Below, piece by piece: positions 38,095 to 47,019 of a stretch of DNA of 64,000 bases. The notes beneath the pieces were generated by a model. The model saw nothing but the letters and a program-made list of their open reading frames with translations. It had not been told where the DNA came from and made no database searches. This DNA comes from Verpa conica (taxonomy: Eukaryota; Ascomycota; Pezizomycetes; Pezizales; Morchellaceae). The stretch spans positions 1,116,001 to 1,180,000 of the forward strand of contig JAUFSD010000006.1 in assembly GCA_033030425.1 (NCBI GenBank). Reading direction: 5' to 3'. The position numbers were made by a program, and so were the translations under genes. Position 1 is the stretch's first letter, and every line of letters starts with the position of its first letter.

Positions 38095-38958
38095 ATGGAA
38101 GAATTACTATCTCGCCACAGGAAAGAAATCCGTGATCTCACTTCCCGCATCACCCAGAAAAAGAAATCTGCAACGAAAAAGACACGGAAAGGCGTCAACA
38201 CAGAATGCGAATCCCTCGAGCGAGATCTCAAAGAACGACACGCCCTCGAGATCGCCGAGCTCGAGAACCCTGGATCCACAGCGGTAACACTAGACGATAA
38301 CACAGAGGAAGCAGAGGCAGAAGAGACTACAGACACCCCCTCAGAACCAATACAACAAGAACCCAAAGACACAACGACAGCCCCACCAACCGGTAAAAAA
38401 CCCAACCGTCGGAAAGCCCAACTCGCCAGGCGGGCAGCCGAGCTTGCTGCCCTTTCAGCCGAAGCTGAAGCTGAAGCCTCCCTCCTCCCAGACCTACGTT
38501 CCCGCGAACTCACAGCGATGCAGGCCCACTTCGACTCCCTACAACTAACCGAGCGAGAAATTGCACCCGACGGGCACTGTCTCTACTCTGCATTTGCGGA
38601 TCAAGTTCTCACCCCTGCTTCACCCGAGGATAAGCTGGACTATAAGCTTGCAAGGAGGAAATGTGCAGAGTACATGGTCGCCCACCGGGATGACTTCGAG
38701 CCCTTCCTGGAGGAGGCGTTTGAAGAGCATGTGAGGAAAGTGGGTGAGACTGCAGAGTGGGGGGGTCAGACGGAGGTTCTGGCACTGGCGAAGGCGTTTG
38801 GTGTTGTGGTCAATGTTGTGCAGGCGGAGGGAAGAGGGGTGGAGAGAATGAACGATGAGGGGAAGGAGGAGGGGAAGGAAGAGGTTTGGCTGGGGTATTA
38901 TAGACACAGTTTTGGGTTAGGGGAGCATTACAATTCATTAAGGAAGAAGAAGGCTTGA
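38095..38958 (+). CDS. otu2: OTU-domain cysteine protease (OTU2/OTUD6 type)
   Basis: One exon, 287 aa. The first 110 residues are a highly charged coiled-coil region (MEELLSRHRKEIRDL...) with a KNRRKAQLARR-like basic helix, as in OTUD6/Otu2 proteins. The catalytic loop is D159-G-H-C162, with C162 the nucleophile, and the general base is H278 in GEHYNSL near the C-terminus. OTU enzymes cleave ubiquitin from proteins. Yeast Otu2 and human OTUD6 act on ribosome-linked ubiquitin, so a ribosomal role is a reasonable inference. It diverges from the F-box-like gene through a 140 bp spacer and converges on the hydroxyisourate hydrolase gene (234 bp between stops). No intron is present, unlike its neighbours. 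Confidence 0.9.
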   Translation: MEELLSRHRKEIRDLTSRITQKKKSATKKTRKGVNTECESLERDLKERHALEIAELENPGSTAVTLDDNTEEAEAEETTDTPSEPIQQEPKDTTTAPPTGKKPNRRKAQLARRAAELAALSAEAEAEASLLPDLRSRELTAMQAHFDSLQLTEREIAPDGHCLYSAFADQVLTPASPEDKLDYKLARRKCAEYMVAHRDDFEPFLEEAFEEHVRKVGETAEWGGQTEVLALAKAFGVVVNVVQAEGRGVERMNDEGKEEGKEEVWLGYYRHSFGLGEHYNSLRKKKA

Positions 38959-39192
38959 GGGGTATTATTAGATAACTAATGGCTAGATATAGGAGTGACC
39001 TGAGATCATTGGCTGACAAGTTGAAACGATTAATAACCTCAGAAGGAACTGCAATTGTGTCCATTGACGGCATTGAACTGTAAAAGATACACAATCCCTA
39101 AGAGGAGAACAGAAATTTAAACGCAATCTACAACACCATATCCATAATCCAAAGAAAACATCAAATCTTTTAAACCTACTCTGCCCCCCACC

Positions 39193-39645
39193 TCAAGACC
39201 CCCGATAGGTAGTATAACTATACGGCGCCAAAAGCAATGGAATATGATAATGCTGCGTCGCATCCTTAACCGTAAACACAACCTCCACATACGGGAAAAA
39301 GGTTTCCCCTCCAAAATGATCCCACGTCTCAAAGCGAATCTTATAAGTAAAACCCTCCTCCACATCCAGTCTTGCCGCAGCCCCCTTCTGTCTCAACTCC
39401 CACTCAGCAACCCTTCCATCCTCGTTCGTAACCGCACGTGCAACCTCGAATGACGACGATGAGGGGGACCCGTCGGCGAGCTTAAGGAAGCGAGATAGAG
39501 TGCACGGGATCCCGGAGGCGGGCTTGCCTGTAGATGTATCGAGGACGTGACAAGTTACGGGGGGTCTAGGAGTAGACATGTGAGCAGATATAGACGCGAG
39601 ACGTGATTCTGCCGTTGTTGTTGTGATGTTTGAAGTAGAAGACAT
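39193..39645 (-). CDS. 5-hydroxyisourate hydrolase (transthyretin-like)
   Basis: One exon on minus, 150 aa. The family marks are complete: HVLDTSTGKPA (catalytic His), ARAVTNEDGR, the core FETWDHFGGETFFPYVEVVF, HYHIPLLLAPYSYTTY and the C-terminal tetrapeptide YRGS. The enzyme hydrolyses 5-hydroxyisourate, made from urate by uricase, on the way to allantoin; it works as a tetramer. The N-terminal extension holds RLASISAHM at residues 15-23. This fits the peroxisomal PTS2 pattern R-L-x5-H-(L/A) except for its last residue, which is Met. M23 is also a possible internal start, so peroxisomal and cytosolic forms could arise from one gene. Catalytic function is secure; the targeting is inferred. 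Confidence 0.93.
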   Translation of the reverse strand: MSSTSNITTTTAESRLASISAHMSTPRPPVTCHVLDTSTGKPASGIPCTLSRFLKLADGSPSSSSFEVARAVTNEDGRVAEWELRQKGAAARLDVEEGFTYKIRFETWDHFGGETFFPYVEVVFTVKDATQHYHIPLLLAPYSYTTYRGS

Positions 39646-40012
39646 TCTAGGAAGTGGGGGGGGAGGGGCAATTGAGGGTTTTTATAATTCCGGGTTTGTC
39701 GTGTTTGTGATATGATGTGATCCAACAAACCCACAGGATCTACCCGCTTTCCTGCATATACCGGGTTCTTTTATGCCAGAGAGAGAGAGAAGAGGATACT
39801 GAATACATGTATGTAATTCCTCTTTGTTAATTACTCACAATGCCAATCTCGGGATGGGGTTCGGCGATGCCCGAAAGCCGGACATCGGCTTCTATCGGTG
39901 TATCCAGCATGCTACGTCATCGAGTGACTGCTTGTGATTATGCACCAATTCAGCCAATCACCAGCTACCAACTACCACCGCCAGAGGTCCCATCTTGAAC
40001 GCCCTTTCACAA
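39646..40012. promoter_or_regulatory. Region between hydroxyisourate hydrolase start and tRNA-Ser
   Basis: 367 bp. It holds the hydrolase promoter on minus (a short C-tract on minus directly before the ATG, a TATAATT-like step about 35 bp further) and the upstream side of the tRNA gene. A short GA run is at 39779-39794. Confidence 0.45.
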
Positions 40013-40092
40013 GACATCGTGGCCGAGTGGTTAAGGCGACAGATTAGAAATCTGTTTCGTTCGCGAGCGTAGGTTCAAATCCTGCCGATGTC
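40013..40092 (+). tRNA. tRNA-Ser(AGA), second copy
   Basis: The same 80 nt as the minus-strand copy at 36684-36763: anticodon AGA, serine-type long variable arm, no intron. The following 13 bp (GTCAGGCAATTCT) are also shared. A Pol III terminator T5 lies at 40107-40111. Confidence 0.95.
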
Positions 40093-40106
40093 GTCAGGCA
40101 ATTCTG

Positions 40107-40111
40107 TTTTT
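40107..40111 (+). terminator. Pol III terminator of tRNA-Ser
   Basis: Run of five T, 15 nt after the mature tRNA end. Confidence 0.7.
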
Positions 40112-40713
40112 GTCCTAGCACTTCTGGTGGGACGGGTTGACTAGGGTCTTTTCTATGGGGGTTAACTTTTAGGTAAAAGCTCACTGTTCATTGGGATATA
40201 GGATCCACTTCCCAAAAGTTACAAACCTCTATAGAAGTTATAGTTTGTCTAGGCTTAACTAACTCTCCATAGCTAAACCCCCCCCAGTCATTTCGAAATC
40301 CAGATTACACTTCCCCAGAGTTCTCTAACTACAAATATCCACACTTCTCTAGTGAGATAAGGACATCTCTTCCGTACTCAGATGGCTTATAGTACACTTT
40401 CCCCGATAGAAAATAAGAAGTAATTTACAAACCCTCTAGAAACCTCATTCCATATGCTAAACTACTAGTATAACTCACGCATCATATATTCAAGCTCAAG
40501 AGACCCACAAAGTACGGATTATATACTATAAATAACCCACCTCTGATAACCTAAGGGACTGATATTTAAATAATGTATCTATAAAAAAAAACGCTTGCTC
40601 ATGATATTTACTCATATATTATCACTCGCTCTAAATACTTAAAAACCTTACTAGTATGAACACATAGAACCTTCCCGCTAAGCTATAGAGCATCACTAGT
40701 AATCCTTACACAG
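40112..40713. other. Gene-free stretch between tRNA-Ser and tRNA-Asn
   Basis: About 600 bp of AT-rich DNA. No ORF or repeat is recognised. Confidence 0.5.
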
Positions 40714-40825
40714 TTCTCCGTGGCGCAATTGGCTAGCGCGTTCGACTGTTATCTATCCTGATGAGCTAAAGTTCTTCAGGGTTATTGCAATCGAGAGGTT
40801 GACAGTTCAACCCTGTCCGGGGAAG
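40714..40825 (+). tRNA. tRNA-Asn(GTT) with a 38 nt intron
   Basis: Acceptor stem TTCTCCG/CGGGGAA with discriminator G, D-arm GGCGCAATTGGCTAGCGC, anticodon stem TTCGA/TCGAG, loop CTGTTA-A with anticodon GTT, and T-arm GACAG-TTCAACC-CTGTC. The anticodon loop is split after the base 3' of the anticodon by an intron at 40752-40789, the canonical position for eukaryotic tRNA introns. A T8 Pol III terminator follows at 40838-40845. Confidence 0.9.
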
Positions 40826-40837
40826 TCACATCCTAAC

Positions 40838-40845
40838 TTTTTTTT
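40838..40845 (+). terminator. Pol III terminator of tRNA-Asn
   Basis: Run of eight T, 13 nt after the tRNA end. Confidence 0.8.
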
Positions 40846-41476
40846 CCCCTCATATTTTACACGATTACTAGCAAAAATAGTTTGTATCAAATTTAGAGAA
40901 GAATGGTATTTTTTCTTTCTTTTCTGGTTTTTATTCGATATGCTCCTGACATAAACAGAACAAATTCCGTCTCTACACTCTCTTTCTCTTCCTTATCTAT
41001 ACCTCAGAAGATACTTTTATAAGGGTGATACTCAAGTGGTATAAGCTCGAAACTGAAGAAAATAAAAAATAAATGATATATAAGAAATAAGGAAATAACC
41101 CCGATCCTCCATAATAGTTCCCCCTCGAAAGATCGACTCAACCGACAGACTATGAGTAGGTAGAAACAAATAGGAAACAAATAGATAGTGGTACAATACA
41201 AAAGTAGTACCAAGAAAAGACTTCAAAACTCCATGCTTGTACCCATGCATGTTTGACCCATGCACCGACACTCCCGCTACTCAAGCAAAAAAAAACGAAA
41301 ATCAAAATAGATGGAAAGGAGATAAAGCGCTCACTAAGAAAGAAAAGGAAATAACAAAAACTCATTACCCCAGTACCCAAACCCCCACCTTCACAACAAG
41401 AGTAGTAGACCTCCCATATTCACCAGAATCCTTCATGAAACCCCGTCATTACTCCAGAAAATGTGATACTGCAGCC
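40846..41476. other. 3' flank of the Inn1-like gene, no gene seen
   Basis: AT-rich 630 bp between the tRNA-Asn terminator and the stop of the minus-strand C2 protein. The hydrophobic frames on minus at 41004-41380 overlap in three phases and are composition artefacts of A/T-rich DNA. Confidence 0.5.
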
Positions 41477-44400
41477 TTAGTATGCCCCCCTACGAGTTCG
41501 TCCTCCACTCGCAGGCCCGATATTAATCAAGCTCATCTCCTGGCTCAATAAATAATCCTCCCTACTCAGCTGACCACCGTGTCCACTCTGTAGTGGTATC
41601 TTTGCTGGAATTGGTGGCCCAGAAGTAGGCGCGTATGATGCTCTTGAAGTAGGTGCATACGAGGCCACCTCCATTCCCGTGTACCTTGAACTACTTGGTT
41701 CTTTATATCCATAATTTCCGTTGCTCCTCGCCGGCACGAGCGCCCGAGAATCTCTTTCTGCCCGCTCTCTCTCTCTCTCTTGCTGGCGTTTCTCTCTCTC
41801 GCTTTGGGGATTATACATTACCATTGCCCCAGGACCTATCGAGTGCCGGTTCCTACCGCTGCCACTTGGTTTCGAGCCCGAACTATTGCTTGGCAAGAGT
41901 GCCATGCTTAACGAATTTCTAAGCCTCTTCTGCTTGCTTCGGTCTCTCTCCCTCTCCTTTGGAGCCTCTATCGCATTCTTAGATTCTCTTGGATCCCTTA
42001 ACTCCCTTACTGGCACAGGAGGGGGAGGTGCAGGCAAAGCCAATCTTTCTGCCTTCTTTGGTGGAAGGGGACTCAAGCTCCGTCTAACCCTCTCCTTTCT
42101 GTGGTTCTCGGGAACTGGTGGGGGAGGTCGCGGGCTTCTTTTCTTGAGTTCTGGCTCCGGTGCAAAGCTCTCCGGTGGGAGGATATCACTTGCATCAAGA
42201 ACCCTGTTCGACCCAGGACTTATCATTTTCTTGGGCTTTTTGGCATCTGCCTCAACCGCCGGGCCAGGGTTGATAATGTTAAATGAGTCTGGCGAGAATG
42301 GGAGCCCTTCCAAAGGCTTTGGTTCGGGTGCTGGTACTGGCTTCCTCTCGGGAGTCATCATCATCGAGTTCCTCTTGTTAACACCCGACAAATTATTGCT
42401 TCTTTCCCCGTGAATTGGCATGGGCTTTACCATTGGCGCTGACCGTTGTTTTTTCTTAGTCGTCCGCTCAACGACCTGGTCTTCAGGCAAGAGCTGTGGC
42501 TGGTAAAGTGCAACATCTTGGACTTCCTCTACTTGAGGCCGGTGGTAGTTTTTGCTTGACACATGCTGCATCTGCCCCGGCTGTTGAGATCCAATCTGGA
42601 GCTGGGAAGGCAGATCTAAGGCAGCGGCACCATTGAAACTCATTCTCCTTTCCTTTTCAATCCGTTCCGTCATTTGTTCTGCAACAGCGGGGTCAATCCC
42701 AGGAATAAGACTAGGTGGAATTGGAACGCCATTCCTAGAAGGCGACATATCCATGCCCCGAGATGGTGCTCTGGCTTCAAGACCAAGACTACTCAAGGGA
42801 TTTCCACGCGAGCGAAGATCATCATAGCTGGGAAGTCCAAGGTCTTGGTCCATAAGTGCGCGTAGGGATGTGTTCTGCCAATTAGGCTCCTCCATACGCA
42901 CTGGAGCGGGTTTATGAGCGTGTGGTGGTGGCGGCGGTGGAGGGGCGTCATCATCGTCGTTCCTAAGACTTGCCATGGAGCTAGAGGGTGTAGGTCCATA
43001 AGTAAGCCCAGGAGATTCGTCCTCCTGGCGCATTCCCCCGTCGTAGCTATTCTGTCTAGGTATATTTGAGTATCTAGAAGAGTGTATATTTGGTGAAGGA
43101 GCAAGGTGATCATCATACTCTTCAAACCCTTGCTGGGGAAAACCGTTCTGGGGGCCAGGGTAAGAGCTCCCATACTGTTCGAACCCCTGATCATTCCTTT
43201 GATCCCGCTGATCGACTGGACTATGATTCTGCTGGTAGAATTGCCAATCCGGCACACTTTGGTAGTGCCTCAATGACTTTTGTCTCCGTTGACTTGAAGT
43301 ATGCTGCTGCTGTTGAGATGGCAAAACAAGCTGAGTTGCAATGTTTGGCGATGAATGATTCCAACCATCTGCTTGATAGCTTCTTGAATGTGCTGGGGGA
43401 GGGGGAGGAGGGGGAGGCTCAAATTCATCATCTGGCTCATCGTATCGACCCAACATTTCCCCCCCACCTGGGATATAGCTGTCCTGACCATAGGGATCAT
43501 AGATAGCGTTTCCAGGATTTACCCCAATAGGTGTTACGGCGATTCCCCTAGAGCCGGGAACATTAATCGGCTTAGAACCCCTCGACTCCCGGTGGTGAGA
43601 TCGTGTAGGCTCTTGGTAAGACTGGTGTGTTTGGTGATCCCGCGACTGCTGTTGGTGAGAATGCCTCGACCTCCTTGTCGCGCGTACAGGTTCAGGAGCC
43701 GGAGCTGGTTTCTCTGGTTGAGATGGCAGAGTTAAATCTTCTCTCGAGTAACTTGGGTCTGATGGTAAAGGTCGCCTTCGCGTCGCCTTTACCCGAGCAG
43801 CCATCTCCCGAGCACCTCCAACTTTCCTTGGTGTGTCTCTCGCCTTCCTCTCTTCTACATCCCTTTCTTTAACGGCTGCAGTTTCTTCATTCTTTCTCTT
43901 CTGATCAGGTGTTGGTCTCATGTCCCAAAATGTCAACTCGACCAAAATCTCCCCGGCATACTTGTCTTTGCATTTCAGACCTCTCCACCCGTCATCTGTC
44001 CCACCTCCGGTTACCAAGATTTTGTCGAGCCGCACACTGCATTCACCAATCAGATCTGTCTTCTTGTCGTCATTAAAAACAGTGATTTTGAGAGTCCTAT
44101 AGTCAGGTGAGTTGCGCACGGGGAAACGGAGCTCCTTATCCCTATAAATAAATAAAAAGAAAGGTTAGAACATGTCAATTCGCGAACCGAGTTTCGAGAC
44201 AACTCACCATCTGGGCGTTTGACCGCCACGAACATCGGTGTCTGTGCGCTTGCCCTCTTTTCCAAGGCGGGCGACAGCATACGGATCCTGCTTTCCAATT
44301 TTCTTTCTGTTTGGCAGATTTTTCTAACGGTGAAACAAAAGACGTTAGCGACAAACTGAAACAATTCATATTCGCGACGAGAAACGGGGGGGGGGGAATC

Positions 44401-44515
44401 GAATACTCACTGCTTTGTCCAAGACGACAATCAATGTACCAATGACCGGCCCATCTATTGAAAGATCAGACCAAATTCCAGCGGGATGTGCCTCTTTTAT
44501 CCCAGCCCGAACCAT
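41477..44515 (-). CDS. C2-domain protein with long proline-rich tail (Inn1/Fic1-like cytokinesis protein)
   Basis: Three exons on minus (44515-44411, 44323-44208, 44141-41477) give 961 aa. The first 120 residues form one C2 domain: GTLIVVLDKAKNLPNRKKIG, QDPYAVARLG, DTDVRGGQTPRW-DKELRF, LKITVFNDDKK and ILVELTFWDM. Both introns join within the C2 domain exactly in phase. The other 840 residues are low-complexity: Pro-, Gln- and Ser-rich, with many PPPP runs, PxxP and RxxP motifs and charged Arg/Glu repeats near the end. In yeasts, Inn1/Fic1 proteins have one N-terminal C2 domain and PxxP motifs that bind SH3 domains of Hof1/Cyk3, linking the actomyosin ring to membrane ingression and septum formation. 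The role here is inferred from that architecture. The filamentous protein is far longer than the yeast ones. Confidence 0.82.
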
Positions 44516-47019
44516 CTTCCTCAGAGGAATACCAGCTGCTCAGTCCCTTGAACAGCGACTTCTATCGTACAATTCCCAGTTGAGTTGGGAGTTGCTCTGG
44601 AAGCAACTGGAGGACACCTAATTTACGGGAACACTGGATTTAAAGGACTCGAGGGAGCAGTGAAAGTGGGGGGAGAGTAGGTGTGTAGAGCAAGTACAAA
44701 CGGTGTGTAGCAGGATGTGTCCAGCTGCAGCAAGCAGGAAGAGGAGGAAAGAGAGAGAAGAAAGGAAAGGCAGCCAAGTCAGTCGGTCAGTCAGTCAATG
44801 CAGAAGCAAGTAATGAAGACTGGATGGGAAGGGTTCAGATAACGTTGTCTAGTGTTGACGTCGACAATTGGCTGCCAGAGAGGTAGCAAGAGAGCAGCAG
44901 CAGAAGCTGGGTATTTTGTTGCGAGGAAGAGGAAAATGGTGTGGCGCGCAAGAGTATCGGGGGAGGCTGGGTTGTTGTCTCGGGCAACCAATGCAAGCAG
45001 CCCCGCGTAGCCAACCGCAGCGGTAAGGAGCCCTCTCTCTCGCCCTCTCTCCTCTCTCCTCCTCTCTCCTCTCTCCTCCTCTCCTCCCCCGCAATGTCAT
45101 GTACCCCTGGACGGAAACGGTCAAATGTAAACAATGTCTCGAATCAGAACTTATCGCCCCACTCCCCCCATACACCCTTATCCATATTGCCCAGCCCAGC
45201 CTCGAACGAGTAGAAGCCCTCCTGTAATAAATTCCATAGCCAAATGAAAACCATTCCTCTAATAGCATACATAGCCCACTGCCCACGAATTCCTCACAGC
45301 TACTCTAAATAGCTAGAGAATCCAGAGAATCCAGAGAGAACTCGACGACTCCGGATACATGACGACAAGATACACATGGCAGGTAGGTGCGGCGCCACAC
45401 AGCAAACACGCAATCCGATACAAGTCCGTGAATCAACGCTGATCGATCTCGGAAGTTACTCTAGTGGTGTTACTATTTTTTACCAGCTAGACTCAGCTAG
45501 AGCATTGTATCAAACTTGATTTCCAGGGCGACAAACTCCTCCCCTCCCTCATCCCTCTCTCTATTCCCTCCCCCCCCCCCCTCTGTTGCCAGGGAAACAC
45601 CAGAGAATTCCGGGGACAAACATGTAGGTATCTGGCTGAAAGTTGCACGCTCGTGCCACACAGACTTTGTGCTACATACCATAATTTAATGTAATATCTA
45701 CATGAGCTTAACCCAATTACGACCACCAGCGCTTGAGATAGAGAGATAGAGATAGAAACAAAAAAAAAAGAGAAGGCTGGGTAGACAAGAAGGCGGGAAG
45801 AAGGAAAAAGGAAAAATGAAAGGAGTACTTCCTTACACATGTACATTTTCCCCACGCGTACGGGGGAAGATAGATTTTCCCATACACCACCCGTTAACTG
45901 TCTAACCTAAAACCAGTATGTCAACAAAGACATGGCAAGCACTGCCGAACCGGAGTTTCTTTTTATTTTATTATTTTAAAAATCTTTGATAGCCTTGGCC
46001 TCGGCGCACTTCTCCATTCAAACCCCCCTCCCCCTCTCATAAAACACTCGGGGGAGGGGGCCGTAGTTCTCTTGGTCTTACGGAAAGAATTAAAGAGGAT
46101 ACGTGGTTTACGACGCGTCAAGGCTAAAAACTCGGCCCGCGAATTTAGAAGTCGTAAGCTCCAAGGGCTGGGCATAGATCAACCCGTGCACCGCCCCGCT
46201 ATTTGAGAAAAGAGGAAGGCGTAAGCCTGAAAGCCCGTAAAGCCACACACACACACGGTGTTAGGAGTTTAAACAATATAAAAAAACTTACAAGGATCTC
46301 GGCTACAATTACAAGGATCTATTCCCCGTGATGTCACCCCACTCCCCGTTTGACTCTACCCCCTGTGGCGTTTATGCGTATGCGTATTCGGCAGTACATA
46401 ATGAGGTTCTCTCTCGGGACTATTTCTGGAAAGACGTTCCTTGTCGTGATTTGTCATATGTTGTGTAGTAATTCTAGGCCTGGAGTCTGCCTCGCATGTT
46501 AATCATTTCCAGGGTGCTTATTATCGAGTGATGGCGGGTGAACCTATACCCTGATTACGGCCCCCACGATAAACTCGCAAGTCTAAATAATTATCTAATA
46601 AACCTTTTTTTAGAGTCTAACATATACCATATAAACTCTACTAAAGAGCCAACAGGGTTATCACAGCCCAAAAGAAGGATATTTATGTTGAAATGTAGTC
46701 CAGTTATTGATATACCCTATAAAATCTCTTTATCCTACGTTGGCCTGGCAATCATCTCAATCGCATATAGAGAGAAAAAAAGGAAAGAAATGAGACAAAA
46801 AAAAAATAAGGTTACCTCATCCAACCCAATCAATTGTAACTACATAAGTATAAGAAAGAGCACATATAGATGCAAGTAGAATAAAGAGTAAAATGCAGAA
46901 TTTTCCCAGTAAACAAAATAGCCTCCCCTTCCACAAAAAATAAACTAAAAAACAAACAAAAACAAACAAAAAATTCAAAGTACATAACATGAAATTAATC
47001 TTTGATAAAAACGCCCCCC
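44516..47019. other. 2.5 kb intergenic region, CT-rich leader and nothing coding
   Basis: This contains the promoter and leader of the minus-strand C2 gene and the 3' flank of the helicase gene. A long CT-rich tract at 45023-45085 and C-runs near 45570 are simple sequence. A frame at 45963-46175 on minus is Arg/Ser-rich but has no family features or splice partner. A/T-rich DNA from 46250 onward shows no gene. Confidence 0.5.
45023..45085. repeat. CT-rich simple-sequence tract
   Basis: Repeated CTCTCTCCT-type units over about 60 bp, purine-rich on the opposite strand, 0.5 kb upstream of the C2-protein start. Confidence 0.8.

Noticed and set aside
41721..42413. 230-codon open frame on plus
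   Set aside because: It is antisense to the long Pro/Ser-rich exon of the C2-domain gene and has no family features; low-complexity coding DNA often leaves the opposite strand open.
45963..46175. Arg/Ser-rich 70-codon frame on minus
   Set aside because: No motif, G-rich artefact of a C-run, and no neighbouring exon.
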